This document shows, in pieces, positions 24,141-33,125 of a stretch of DNA of 64,000 nucleotides (position 1 is the first letter of the stretch; each line of letters opens with the position of its first letter). The notes beneath the pieces were generated by a model. It did not search any database and was not told the DNA's origin. It saw nothing but the letters and a program-made list of their open reading frames with translations. The position numbers and the translations under genes are program-made. Source of the stretch: JAZKHT01 sp040385245. GTDB taxonomy: Bacteria > Pseudomonadota > Alphaproteobacteria > Rhodobacterales > Rhodobacteraceae. The stretch lies in NCBI GenBank assembly GCA_040385245.1, contig JAZKHT010000003.1, positions 1 to 64,000 on the forward strand. The letters run 5' to 3'.

Positions 24141-26318
24141 TCAATCCTGCTTGAAATATACTGCCGAAAGCGGCGGCAGGGTGACAAGCGCCGATTGCGC
24201 CTGACCGTGCCACGCCACCGTTTCGGTATCGACACCACCCTGATTGCCCCGGTTTTCACCGCCATAGATTTTGGCGTCGGTGTTCAAAATCTCGGACCAG
24301 TGTCCGGCGGTTGGAAAGCCCAGCCGATAACTGCGGTCCACCGGGGTCAGGTTCACCACCGCGAGGATCATCGGATCGTCCGGCCCGCCCTTGCGCACCC
24401 AGGCATAGACCGACGCGCCCGCATCGTTGCTTTCGATCCAAACAAAGCCTTCGGGCCGCGTGTCGTTGATGTGCAGGCTGGGGTTGTCGCGGTAGGTGTG
24501 GTTCAGATCGCGCACCAGACGCTGCACGCCCAGATGTTCAGGGATATCAAGCTGGTGCCAGTCCAGACTTTGGGTGTGGTTCCATTCGCGGCCTTGGGCG
24601 AATTCGCAGCCCATGAACAACAGTTTCTTGCCCGGATGCGCCCACATGAACCCGTAATAGGCTCGCAGGTTGGCGAATTTCTCCCAATCCCCCCCCGGCA
24701 TCTTCGTCAGCATCGACCCTTTGCCATGCACCACCTCGTCATGGCTGATCGGCAGGATATAGTTTTCCGACCACGCGTAATGCAGGCCAAAGGTCATCTG
24801 GTGATGGTGATACTGCCGATAGATCGGGTCTTTCTGCATGTAGGACAGGGTGTCGTTCATCCAGCCCATGTTCCACTTGAACCCGAACCCCAGCCCGCCG
24901 TGGTTGACCGGGCGCGACACGCCGGAAAAGGCGGTGCTTTCCTCGGCCACGGTCATGATGCCCGGCACCTCGCCATAAACGGTCTGGTTCATCCGTTGCA
25001 GCAGGGCGATGGCTTCGTAATTCTCGCGCCCGCCATCCTTGTTCGGGACCCACTGGCCCTCGTTGCGGGAATAGTCGCGATACAGCATCGAGGCGACCGC
25101 ATCGACGCGCAACCCGTCCAGATGGTATTCCTCAAGCCAATAGAGCGCATTCGACACAAGGTAGTTGATCACCTCGGTCCGGCCATAGTTGTAGATCAGG
25201 GTGTTCCAGTCCTGATGGAACCCTTCGCGCGGGTCCTGATGTTCGTAAAGGGCCGTGCCGTCGAACCGGCCCAGACCATGGTCATCGGTCGGAAAATGCC
25301 CTGGCACCCAATCAAGCAGGATGCCGATCCCCTTGCGATGCGCCGCATCGACCATCGCGCGGAATTCGGGCGGGGTGCCGTGCCGGATGGTGGGCGCGAA
25401 CAAGCCGACGGGCTGATAACCCCAGGACCCGTCAAACGGGAATTCGGACACCGGCATCAGTTCGATATGGGTGAACCCCATGTCCGCCACGTAATCGACC
25501 AGTTGTTCGGCCAGTTCCAGATAGGACAGCATCCGGTCGCCCGGTGCCCGCTTCCACGACCCCAGATGCACCTCATAAACCGAAATCGGCGCGTCAATGC
25601 TGTGGCGCGCGGCGCGGGTGTTCAACCAATCGCCATCATGCCAGTCCCCCGCGATACGCCGCACCACCGATGCGTTGGCGGGCGGGTGTTCCGAGCCGAA
25701 GCCCACCGGATCGGCCTTCAGCGGTTGCAGCGCCCCGCCGGGGCCGCGGATTTCATACTTGTAGGTCGCCCCTTCGCCCAGTCCGGGGATGAAGATTTCC
25801 CACACGCCGGTCGGCCCGCGCCGCCGCATCGGATGGCGCCGCCCGTCCCAGACGTTGAAATCACCCACCACCGACACGCGTTCGGCATTGGGGGCCCAGA
25901 CGGCGAAATGGGTGCCCGTTACCCCCTGATGGCTGATCTCATGCGCGCCCAGCACCTGCCACAGGCGTTTCAGCGTGCCTTCGCCCAACAGATATTCGTC
26001 CATCTCGCCCAGGACGGGGCCAAAGCGAAAGGGATCGTCGAAGTCCCATTCCGCACCGTGTCCCTGCGCCCGCAGGCGGTAGTCGGCCTTTTTGGGCAGG
26101 GCCGCCACGAACAGCCCGTCCGTACCATGCACAGGGGTTGCGGCCACGGGCTTTGCGGTCTTGCCCGTCAGCACCCACAGATGTTCCGCCCCCGGCACAA
26201 AGGCGGTGACCACCCATTTGCCCGCACGCTGGTGCAGGCCAAGCACCGAAAACGGGTCGCCATGCCGCCCCTCGGCCAGTGCGTGTGCCGCACTCGCGTC
26301 GATCAATGCGTCGGTCAT
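24141..26318 (-). CDS. glgB: 1,4-alpha-glucan branching enzyme
   Basis: Introduces alpha-1,6 branches into growing glycogen. The 725-residue protein has two N-terminal beta domains (a GlgB N1-type domain, then CBM48 with GTHFAVWAPNAERVSVVGDFN) and a GH13_9 barrel. The barrel shows the nucleophile region GLRVDAVASMLYRDYSRNEG, the acid/base region MTVAEESTAF, and ISHDEVVHGKGSML. The start at 26318 (MTDALID) is supported by GGGAGG; an in-frame ATG seven codons earlier is less likely. It lies between glgP and glgC with short spacers, as expected for one glycogen transcript. Confidence 0.96.
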   Translation of the reverse strand: MTDALIDASAAHALAEGRHGDPFSVLGLHQRAGKWVVTAFVPGAEHLWVLTGKTAKPVAATPVHGTDGLFVAALPKKADYRLRAQGHGAEWDFDDPFRFGPVLGEMDEYLLGEGTLKRLWQVLGAHEISHQGVTGTHFAVWAPNAERVSVVGDFNVWDGRRHPMRRRGPTGVWEIFIPGLGEGATYKYEIRGPGGALQPLKADPVGFGSEHPPANASVVRRIAGDWHDGDWLNTRAARHSIDAPISVYEVHLGSWKRAPGDRMLSYLELAEQLVDYVADMGFTHIELMPVSEFPFDGSWGYQPVGLFAPTIRHGTPPEFRAMVDAAHRKGIGILLDWVPGHFPTDDHGLGRFDGTALYEHQDPREGFHQDWNTLIYNYGRTEVINYLVSNALYWLEEYHLDGLRVDAVASMLYRDYSRNEGQWVPNKDGGRENYEAIALLQRMNQTVYGEVPGIMTVAEESTAFSGVSRPVNHGGLGFGFKWNMGWMNDTLSYMQKDPIYRQYHHHQMTFGLHYAWSENYILPISHDEVVHGKGSMLTKMPGGDWEKFANLRAYYGFMWAHPGKKLLFMGCEFAQGREWNHTQSLDWHQLDIPEHLGVQRLVRDLNHTYRDNPSLHINDTRPEGFVWIESNDAGASVYAWVRKGGPDDPMILAVVNLTPVDRSYRLGFPTAGHWSEILNTDAKIYGGENRGNQGGVDTETVAWHGQAQSALVTLPPLSAVYFKQD

Positions 26319-26339
26319 GGCGCCCCCTCCCAAGTGCAA

Positions 26340-28733
26340 TCAGACTGCTGATGTGGTCTTCCAGATCTCGTCCATATAGCTGCGGATGGTCCGATCCGAC
26401 GAAAAGAACCCCGACCGGGCCGTGTTCATTGCCGCCATCTTTACCCAGCGGTCACGGTCTGCATAGGCCAGATCGACTTGCCCCTGCGCTGCATGATAGG
26501 CATCGAAATCCGCCGCCACGAGGAAATAGTCATGGTGCCAGACACGGTGCACCAGCCCGTGATAGCGGTCGGGCTGATCGGGGCTGAAGCGGCCTTCGGC
26601 AATCATCTGCAACACGTCCTGCAGGGTCTGGCTTGCCTCGATCGCCTTGCGCGAGTGATCGGGGTCTTCGCGGCGCTTTGACACCTGATCGGCGGTCAGG
26701 CCGAACAGGAAGAAATACTCTTCCCCGGCCTCTTGCAGAATTTCGACGTTGGCCCCGTCCAGCGTGCCGATGGTGGGCGCGCCGTTCATCATGAACTTCA
26801 TGTTGCCGGTGCCCGACGCCTCTTTTCCCGCGGTCGAGATCTGTTCGGACAGGTCCGCCGCCGGGATCAGGCGTTCGGCCATGCTGACGTTGTAGTTCGC
26901 GGGATAGATGATCTTCAACAGATCGCCCGTGACGGGATCGGTGTTCACCACCTGCGCCACGTCATTGATCAGATGGATGATTTCTTTGGCAACCGCATAG
27001 CCGGGCGCAGATTTGCCGCCGAATATCTTGACGCGCGGCACCCAAGGGGCGGTCGGGTTGGCGCGGATTGCGGACCAGTGGGCGATGGTTTCCAGAATGT
27101 TCAACAGCTGGCGCTTGTATTCATGGATGCGCTTGATCTGCACGTCGAACAGCGCGTCCGGGTTCACCGTCACGCCGCACTGATCCCGAATCCAACCCGC
27201 CAGCGCCACCTTGTTGGCCCGCTTTGCGCCGTCGAACGCGGTCTGAAAGCTGCGGCTGCCGGCATGCGCCTCGATCCCCTTCAGACGGTCAAGGTCATCT
27301 TCCCAGCCCGGCCCGATGGTATCGGTGATCAGCCCGGCCAGCGGGCGGTTCGCCATCTTCAGCCAGCGGCGCGGGGTGACACCATTGGTCTGGTTGATGA
27401 TCCGCCCCGGATGCAGGCGGTTCAGTTCGGGAAAGAGGTTCTTCTTCACCAGATCGGAATGCAGCGCGGACACCCCGTTCACCTTGTGTGACATGATGAA
27501 GGCCAGCTCGCCCATCCGCACCTCGTGGTGCTTGACGATGCCGACGTAATGGGGCCGCGACGGATAGGTGCGGCGGTGCCAGGAATCGATGCGTTCCACG
27601 ATCTGCATGTGGCGCGGCAGCACGTTCCCGAAGGTAAAGGTTGCCCACCGCTCCAACGCTTCGGGCAGCAGGGTGTGGTTGGTATAGCCAAGACAGGCCC
27701 GCGCGGTATCAAGGGCGGTGTCAAACTCCATCCCGTGGACGTCCGACAGCAGGCGGATCAGTTCCGGCCCGGCGATGGCGGGGTGGGTGTCGTTCATCTG
27801 GATGGCGACATGCTGCGGCAGCGCCGTCAGATCGGAATGGTTGGCAAGATAACGGCGCAGGATGTCCTGCAAGGCGGCGGATGTCAGGAAGAATTCCTGT
27901 TTCAGGCGCAACTCCTTGCCCTGATAGGTGGTGTCGTCGGGATAAAGCACCCGGCTCAGGGTGCGGGCCAGCGCCTCTGGCTCGGCGGCGGCGGCATAGT
28001 CGCCCCGGTTGAATCGTTCCAGATCGAACATCGTCGTGGGCTTTGCCCCCCACAGCCGCAAGGTATTCGCCCATTTGCCCTGCCAGCCGACCACCGGTGT
28101 GTCATAGGCCGATGCCAGAACGGTTTCGCCGGGCACCCAGACCTCGGCCCCATCTCTGGTTTCGATATGGCCCTTGAACGGGATGGTGTAGGCGGACTCA
28201 GGACGCTCGAACTCCCACGGATGGCGCTGGTTCAGCCAGTCTTCGGGGGTTTCGACCTGCTGCCCACCTTCGAACCGCTGGCGAAACAGCCCGTGTTCAT
28301 AGCGGATGCCATAGCCATAGGCGGGGCATCCCAGCGTGGCCATGCTTTCCATGAAGCAGGCGGCCAGACGCCCCAGCCCGCCATTCCCCAGCGCCGCGTC
28401 CGGTTCATCCTCGACGATGGCGCGGAAGTCCTGACCAAAGCCCGCCATCACCTCGTCCGCGACATCGCGCAGGCCAAGGTTGATCGTCGCATCCTCAAGG
28501 ATACGCCCAATCAGGAATTCCATCGACAGGTAATAAACCCGCTTGCGATCATCTGCCCAGGTGCGGCGGGTCGAGGCGAACCACGGCTCCACGATCCGGT
28601 CACGGATCGCATAGGACAACGCCATGCGCCAATCATAGACACTGGCGTTCGGGGTATCCTTGCCCAGCGTGAATGTCAGGTGCCGAAGAACATCGGTATG
28701 CAGCAACTTTGGGGTAAGGCTCAGATCATTCAC
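26340..28733 (-). CDS. glgP: Glycogen/starch/alpha-glucan phosphorylase
   Basis: Releases glucose 1-phosphate from glycogen chain ends using phosphate. At 797 residues it is typical of GT35 phosphorylases. The PLP-binding lysine lies in the signature EASGTGNMKFMMNGAPTIG near the C-terminal third. The N-terminal GNGGLGRLAACFMESMAT loop and the central MNDTHPAIAGPELIRLL motif are intact. The reading frame starts with GTG at 28733, preceded by GGCGGA at a rather long spacing; no better ATG is nearby. As the first gene of glgP-B-C-A-X-pgm it links breakdown and synthesis in one transcript. The promoter should lie in the AT-richer 408-bp region shared with the Rrf2 regulator. Confidence 0.95.
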   Translation of the reverse strand: MNDLSLTPKLLHTDVLRHLTFTLGKDTPNASVYDWRMALSYAIRDRIVEPWFASTRRTWADDRKRVYYLSMEFLIGRILEDATINLGLRDVADEVMAGFGQDFRAIVEDEPDAALGNGGLGRLAACFMESMATLGCPAYGYGIRYEHGLFRQRFEGGQQVETPEDWLNQRHPWEFERPESAYTIPFKGHIETRDGAEVWVPGETVLASAYDTPVVGWQGKWANTLRLWGAKPTTMFDLERFNRGDYAAAAEPEALARTLSRVLYPDDTTYQGKELRLKQEFFLTSAALQDILRRYLANHSDLTALPQHVAIQMNDTHPAIAGPELIRLLSDVHGMEFDTALDTARACLGYTNHTLLPEALERWATFTFGNVLPRHMQIVERIDSWHRRTYPSRPHYVGIVKHHEVRMGELAFIMSHKVNGVSALHSDLVKKNLFPELNRLHPGRIINQTNGVTPRRWLKMANRPLAGLITDTIGPGWEDDLDRLKGIEAHAGSRSFQTAFDGAKRANKVALAGWIRDQCGVTVNPDALFDVQIKRIHEYKRQLLNILETIAHWSAIRANPTAPWVPRVKIFGGKSAPGYAVAKEIIHLINDVAQVVNTDPVTGDLLKIIYPANYNVSMAERLIPAADLSEQISTAGKEASGTGNMKFMMNGAPTIGTLDGANVEILQEAGEEYFFLFGLTADQVSKRREDPDHSRKAIEASQTLQDVLQMIAEGRFSPDQPDRYHGLVHRVWHHDYFLVAADFDAYHAAQGQVDLAYADRDRWVKMAAMNTARSGFFSSDRTIRSYMDEIWKTTSAV

Positions 28734-29141
28734 GTCATATTCCGCCAGATGGAACCAAAGGAAGCCTTTACCCTAAACTTGCGTCCTGCAGGGTCAAGCA
28801 GGCCGCCCAAAGGCAAGGCCAGGAACAGGGGCCGAACAGGCCCAAACCGCTTTCTTGTTACCGCAAACATCTGTCAAAAGACACATCTTTTTTTCCATGC
28901 ATCGCAAAGGGAAAGGTTCTCCAAAGCGTTTTGGTAATCTGAGGGTCCGCACAGATGCCATCTGCCCCCGCGCAACGCATTGGCCCCAAACGCAAACACC
29001 TCGCTTTGCCAATGGATGAAAAACGCAGCGGACTTGGTCAGGCGCTGCCTGCAAACTGATCTGGATCATATCCACAAGCTATATGACTGGGTAATCTTTT
29101 CCCAATGGATCAGTGGTTTTTCACCCCGGAGCGAGGGAAAG
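28734..29141. other. 408-bp divergent intergenic region between glgP and the Rrf2 regulator
   Basis: This region should hold the glycogen operon promoter (minus) and the regulator promoter (plus). It is more AT-rich than the flanking genes. An FNR-like half-site pair is at 29056-29069. I see no RNA gene; a 93-codon minus-strand frame at 28794-29075 lacks family features and a credible ribosome-binding site. Confidence 0.5.
29056..29069. promoter_or_regulatory. FNR/Crp-family-like box upstream of the Rrf2 regulator
   Basis: CTGATCTGGATCAT differs from the Crp-Fnr consensus TTGAT-N4-ATCAA at one base in each half. It lies about 73 bases before the regulator start. FnrL or an NO-responsive Dnr/NnrR-type regulator would recognise such a site, which fits an Rrf2 gene concerned with redox, NO or iron. 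It was found by eye only. Confidence 0.45.
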
Positions 29142-29576
29142 ATGAGACTCACGACACGCACAAATCTTGCCATGCGCACACTGATGTTCTGCGCGGTGAA
29201 CCCCGGCAAGACCGTCCGCAAGCACGAAGTGGCAAGTGCCTGCAACGCATCTGAAAACCATCTGGCGCAGGTCATCCACCTGCTGGCGCAAAAGGGGTTT
29301 CTGACCACCCTGCGCGGCAGATCGGGCGGGCTGATGCTGGGGAAGCGGCCCGAAGACATCAGCGTCGGCGATGTCTTTCGCAGCTTTGAGGCGGTCCTGC
29401 CCTTTGCCGAATGCTTTGACCATGACGCCAATCATTGCCCGCTGGCCGGGGTGTGCAGGCTGAAATGCGTGCTGGCCGGTGCCTTGGCCGCATTCTACGA
29501 AAAGCTGGATGCCGTGTCCGTCGCCGATCTGGTGCAGGACAACGCGGGCCTTGCGCGCCTGCTGAAAGTGGCATGA
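29142..29576 (+). CDS. Rrf2 family [Fe-S] transcriptional regulator (NsrR/RirA-like)
   Basis: A 144-residue winged-helix repressor. The N-terminal MRLTTRTNLAMRTLMFC helix, the recognition region ASENHLAQVIHLLAQKGFL and the wing LRGRSGGLMLGK are standard Rrf2. Cluster cysteines are Cys91, Cys99 and Cys105, with an extra Cys109, in a C-x7-C-x5-C arrangement. This pattern occurs in NsrR (NO sensing) and RirA (iron sensing) relatives. The segment SENHLAQVIHLLAQ recalls NsrR, while AECF...CPL...C recalls RirA, so the exact ligand is open. GAGGGA precedes the ATG at 29142. It is divergent from the glycogen operon and convergent with cueR. Confidence 0.86.
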   Translation: MRLTTRTNLAMRTLMFCAVNPGKTVRKHEVASACNASENHLAQVIHLLAQKGFLTTLRGRSGGLMLGKRPEDISVGDVFRSFEAVLPFAECFDHDANHCPLAGVCRLKCVLAGALAAFYEKLDAVSVADLVQDNAGLARLLKVA

Positions 29577-29613
29577 CATCAACTTTGCCATGCAAGATAT
29601 TGATTTAATTTTC

Positions 29614-30024
29614 TTAATCAGCCGAATGACAAGGTTTCCCCGGTTCTGCCAACCCTGTCAGAATCGGGCAATCCGGTCGCGCATCCCCGGCGCAGGCGTG
29701 AACAAGGGTGGTCAGCGTCGCCTCCATCGCGCGCAGTTCGGTGATCTTGGCCGCGATCTGGCGCAGGTGATCTTCGGCCAGCGCCTTGACGTCGGCACTG
29801 GCGCGGCCCTTGTCCTCGTATAGCGCCATCAGGGTTCGGCATTCCTCGATCGAAAAGCCCAGACTGCGGGCGCGGCCCAGAAAGGCCAGCTTGTGCAGGT
29901 CACTTTCGCGGAACGCCCGATAGCCGTTGCCCGACCGTAAGGGGCGGATCAGGCCGATTTCTTCGTAATACCGGATCGTCTTGGCGGGCAGTCCCGCCTT
30001 TTGCGCCACATCGCCGATGTTCAT
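29614..30024 (-). CDS. cueR: CueR-like MerR family copper-responsive regulator
   Basis: A 136-residue MerR regulator. The N-terminal helix-turn-helix MNIGDVAQKAGLPAKTIRYYEEIGL is followed by the dimerisation helix. The metal-binding loop has Cys111 and Cys119 (CAGDARPDC), the C-x7-C spacing typical of Cu(I)/Ag(I)/Au(I) sensors. It would activate promoters with an extended 19-bp spacer; two such promoters occur upstream of copA and copZ. The ATG at 30024 overlaps the copA stop (ATGA), so the regulator is co-transcribed with the pump it controls, giving feedback. Confidence 0.92.
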   Translation of the reverse strand: MNIGDVAQKAGLPAKTIRYYEEIGLIRPLRSGNGYRAFRESDLHKLAFLGRARSLGFSIEECRTLMALYEDKGRASADVKALAEDHLRQIAAKITELRAMEATLTTLVHACAGDARPDCPILTGLAEPGKPCHSAD

Positions 30025-32456
30025 GCGCGCACCCCTTTCACCGTTTTTAGCCGCAAGGCATTGGTCAGAACGAACACCGACGACAGCGCCATCGCCCCCG
30101 CCGCCAGCATGGGTGACAGTTGCGGCCCGCCAAAAGGCACAAGCCCGCCCGCCGCAACCGGAATCAGCGCGGCATTATAGCCAAACGCCCAGACCAGATT
30201 CTGCCGGATATTCCGCATCGTGGCGCGGCTGATGGTGACGGCATTGGCCACGCCCAGCGGATCGCCCGTCATCAGCACCACATCGCCCGCCTCGATCGCG
30301 ACGTCCGTCCCGGTTCCCATGGCAAGACCCACGTCAGCGGCGGCAAGGGCGGGCGCATCGTTGATGCCGTCGCCCACAAAGGCGACCCCTGCCCCCAAGG
30401 CGGCCACCTCGGCCCCCTTGCCTTCGGGCAGGACGCCGGCGCGGATGCGGGTGATCCCGATACGCGCGCCAATCGCCTGCGCCGTGGCCGCCGTATCGCC
30501 AGTGATCATGGCAGTGGTCAGCCCCAGATCCCCAAGTGCGCGCAAGGCGGCGGGGGTGGTTGGTTTGACCGGGTCTTCAACCGCGATCAGGCCGATCACC
30601 TGCGCGCCGCGCGCGACAAACAGCAGGCTTTTGCCCTGCCCCGCCAGCGTGTCGGCCTGCAGAACCAGACCGTCCGGCACCGCATCGAACATCCGCGCCG
30701 CGCCAACGGCAATCACATCGCCCGCCACGGTGGCATACGCACCATATCCGGGCCGCGCGGCAAAGCCTGTGGCGTCCGGCACGGTCAATCCGCGCTGCTT
30801 TGCCGCCCCCAGAACCGCCGCCGCCAGCGGGTGTTCCGACCCCGCCTCAACCGCGGCGGCAAGGGACAGAACCTCGGCCTCGGTCCCCTGTTCCACAAGG
30901 ATATCGGTCACCTCGGGGTGGCCCATGGTCAGCGTGCCGGTCTTGTCAAAGGCGACTGTGCGCACCTCGGCCAGACGTTGCAGCGCCTCGCCCTTGCGGA
31001 ACAGAACGCCCAATTCGGCCGCGCGGCCCGTGCCGACAAGGATCGACACCGGCGTGGCAAGACCCATTGCACAAGGACAGGCGATGATCAGCACGGATAC
31101 CCCGGCAACCAGCGCCTGCGCGATGCCGGGACCAAAGATCAACCAGACGAGCACGGTCACCACCGCGATGCCCATCACCACCGGCACGAACCACAGCGTG
31201 ATCCGGTCCACCAGCGCCTGCACCGGCAGCTTTGACCCCTGCGCCTGTTCGACCAGCGCCACGATCCGCGACAGCACTGTGCCCGCGCCCACTTGGGTGA
31301 CGGTCATCACCAGCGCCCCCGTGCCGTTCACCGTGCCCCCGGTCAGCGCATCGCCCACGGCCTTGGCAACGGGCAGCGGCTCGCCGGTCAGCATCGCCTC
31401 GTCCACCGCCGAGGTTCCGCGCAGCACAAGGCCATCGGTCGGCACCCGTTCACCGGGGCGGATGACGACCAGTTGGCCGGGCATCAGGCTGGCCACGGGC
31501 ACATCCGACACGACGCCATCCGGCCCTTCCACCCGTGCGGTTTTCGGTTGCAGGCGGATCAGGCGGGCAATCGCCGCCCCCGCCCGCCCGCGCGCCCGCG
31601 CCTCAAGCGTGCGACCCAGCAGGATCAGCACCACGATCACCGCCGCCGCCTCGAAATACACCGCGCGCGACGCGGCAGGGATCATCGCAGGCGCGAATGT
31701 GACAAGCGTCGAATATATCCACGCGGCCCCTGTTCCCACGGCGACAAGGCTGTTCATGTCTGGGGCGGCGCGTAGCAGCGACGGTATGCCCTTTAGAAAG
31801 AACCGCCGCCCCGGCCAGACCAGCACCAGCGTCGCCAGCACGAACTGCACCGTCCACAGCGTTTGCGTCGGGATGAACCCCATCAGCCAGTGGTGAAACG
31901 CCGGGATAAGATGCCCGCCCATTTCGGCAACGAACACCGGCAGGGTCAGCACCCCGGCCAGCACGGTCTGACGGGCCAGGGCGCGCACCTCGGCCTGCGG
32001 GTCGTGGGGCGGCGTCTCGTTGATCGGGGTCGCGGCATAGCCTGCACGGGTCACGGCGGCGGCAAGGGTTGCGGCATCGGTCGCAGCGCCGTCCCACAGC
32101 GTCACGGTCGCCTGCCGCAGGGCAAGATTGGCCGTGGCATGGGCCACCCCCGGCTGTGCCGTCAGCACCCGTTCCACCCGGCCCGTGCAGGCGGCGCAGG
32201 TCATCCCCTCTACCCCCAACACCAGCGTGGTCTGACGCGCAGGATATCCCGCCCGCGCCAACGCCTCGGCCATGGCATCTGGCGTCGCGGGGGCATGAAA
32301 CCGCACATCCGCAGTTTCGGTCGACAGGTTGACCGACGCGCTGTCCACGCCGGGCAAGGCAGACAGCACCCGTTCGGCCCGTGCAACGCAAGACGCGCAG
32401 GTCATCCCGTCCAGTCGGAAACGGGCGGCGTCGGCGATGGGGTGATCAAGTGACAT
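30021..32456 (-). CDS. copA: Cu(I)-exporting P1B-type ATPase
   Basis: Pumps Cu(I) out of the cytoplasm using ATP. The 811-residue protein has two N-terminal heavy-metal domains (GMTCASC at 17-23, GMTCAAC at 84-90) and about eight membrane helices. The transport motif CPC is at 460-462, the actuator loop TGEP near 357, phosphorylated Asp504 in DKTGT, the SEHP motif near 540, and GDGINDAP near the C-terminal third. These mark the CopA/P1B-1 subgroup. AAGGAG lies seven bases before the ATG at 32456; a frame extension to 32480 is not needed. Its promoter has a CueR-type operator. Confidence 0.97.
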   Translation of the reverse strand: MSLDHPIADAARFRLDGMTCASCVARAERVLSALPGVDSASVNLSTETADVRFHAPATPDAMAEALARAGYPARQTTLVLGVEGMTCAACTGRVERVLTAQPGVAHATANLALRQATVTLWDGAATDAATLAAAVTRAGYAATPINETPPHDPQAEVRALARQTVLAGVLTLPVFVAEMGGHLIPAFHHWLMGFIPTQTLWTVQFVLATLVLVWPGRRFFLKGIPSLLRAAPDMNSLVAVGTGAAWIYSTLVTFAPAMIPAASRAVYFEAAAVIVVLILLGRTLEARARGRAGAAIARLIRLQPKTARVEGPDGVVSDVPVASLMPGQLVVIRPGERVPTDGLVLRGTSAVDEAMLTGEPLPVAKAVGDALTGGTVNGTGALVMTVTQVGAGTVLSRIVALVEQAQGSKLPVQALVDRITLWFVPVVMGIAVVTVLVWLIFGPGIAQALVAGVSVLIIACPCAMGLATPVSILVGTGRAAELGVLFRKGEALQRLAEVRTVAFDKTGTLTMGHPEVTDILVEQGTEAEVLSLAAAVEAGSEHPLAAAVLGAAKQRGLTVPDATGFAARPGYGAYATVAGDVIAVGAARMFDAVPDGLVLQADTLAGQGKSLLFVARGAQVIGLIAVEDPVKPTTPAALRALGDLGLTTAMITGDTAATAQAIGARIGITRIRAGVLPEGKGAEVAALGAGVAFVGDGINDAPALAAADVGLAMGTGTDVAIEAGDVVLMTGDPLGVANAVTISRATMRNIRQNLVWAFGYNAALIPVAAGGLVPFGGPQLSPMLAAGAMALSSVFVLTNALRLKTVKGVRA

Positions 32457-32477
32457 GGTACTGCTCCTTGTCTGGAT

Positions 32478-32508
32478 CACATGGCGCTTCCAGTTACAGG
32501 AAGGTCAA
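32478..32508 (-). promoter_or_regulatory. CueR-type promoter/operator of copA
   Basis: On the minus strand, TTGACC (-35, 32508-32503) and CATGTG (-10, 32483-32478) are separated by 19 bases, the stretched spacing required by MerR-family activators. The spacer contains the dyad CTTCC-N7-GGAAG (32487-32503). The copA start is about 22 bases beyond the -10. Confidence 0.8.
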
Positions 32509-32557
32509 GGGGAAAGGAGCCAAATTTAACGACGGTTTAAATTTCGGACCGCGCCCC

Positions 32558-32588
32558 TTGACCTTCCCGCTACAGGAACCCCCATATC
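32558..32588 (+). promoter_or_regulatory. CueR-type promoter/operator of copZ
   Basis: On the plus strand, TTGACC (32558-32563) and CATATC (32583-32588) are again 19 bases apart, with the near-perfect dyad CTTCC-N7-GGAAC over the spacer start. It mirrors the copA promoter about 50 bases away, so both genes should respond to the same CueR. Confidence 0.78.
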
Positions 32589-32618
32589 CTGCAAAGTCCA
32601 TTCAAGCGGAGCCACATC

Positions 32619-32825
32619 ATGACCACCCTGTCCGTTCCCGACATCAGCTGCGGGCATTGCCGCGCCTCGATCCAGACGGCGCTTGCCGCGATCCCGGACA
32701 CTGGCCGGGTCGACGTCGATCTGACCACCCGCCGCGTCACCGTCGCAGGTCCCGCAAGCTCGGACGCGATTATCGCCGCCTTGGCGACAATCGGCTTTCC
32801 GGCACAGGTTCAGCCCGATCTGTGA
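32619..32825 (+). CDS. copZ: Copper chaperone with heavy-metal-associated domain (CopZ-like)
   Basis: A 68-residue single HMA domain with a beta-alpha-beta-beta-alpha-beta pattern. The metal site is CGHC (residues 11-14, in DISCGHCRASI) in place of the commoner MxCxxC methionine context. This form is common in alphaproteobacterial CopZ-like proteins. It would ferry Cu(I) in the cytoplasm to CopA or CueR. GCGGAG precedes the ATG. The gene is divergent from copA and has its own CueR-type promoter, which supports the copper assignment over another metal. Confidence 0.9.
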   Translation: MTTLSVPDISCGHCRASIQTALAAIPDTGRVDVDLTTRRVTVAGPASSDAIIAALATIGFPAQVQPDL

Positions 32826-32958
32826 CAATTTTCTGTGGCCTAAGTCGCACAGTCGCGAAAACGTGTCGCAAATTCCCTATGTTATCCACTTGCTGTTGCA
32901 ACGGGACAGCTGCAAAACGGTTGTCAGGAACCAGAGCCTGAAACCGGAGAGCAGTCAG

Positions 32959-33090
32959 ATGGCCACCGAAAAGAAACCGCAGCCCCAACAGGGTGGCGCG
33001 CAAACCCCGGCCCAACAGCAGGGCCAGCAGGACAGCACGCCCCAGCAACAGGGCAGCCAGCCGATATTCCGTGACTGGGCCGCGATCTGA
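32959..33090 (+). CDS. Glutamine-rich small protein, 43 residues, unknown function
   Basis: I do not recognise a family. The reading frame from ATG 32959, with GGAGAG about nine bases upstream, encodes 43 residues. The first third is lysine/proline/glutamine-rich, the middle is almost only Q, G, S, T and P, and the end is the more ordinary PIFRDWAAI. It has no membrane segment or cysteine. The frame is open upstream to a GTG at 32863, but that extension lacks a ribosome-binding site. A strong hairpin terminator follows, arguing that this is a short monocistronic transcript. It is likely disordered, with a conserved-looking C-terminal tail that might be the functional part. Confidence 0.55.
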   Translation: MATEKKPQPQQGGAQTPAQQQGQQDSTPQQQGSQPIFRDWAAI

Positions 33091-33125
33091 GTTACCGCGC
33101 GGCACGTTTGCACCACTTTTCAGAG

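Noticed and set aside
24000..26351. Plus-strand open frame of 783 codons
   Set aside because: Antisense to glgB, whose GH13 motifs are complete; long only because stop codons are rare in this GC-rich frame.
28794..29075. Minus-strand 93-codon frame in the glgP/Rrf2 gap
   Set aside because: No credible start signal or family similarity; it overlaps the predicted regulatory region.
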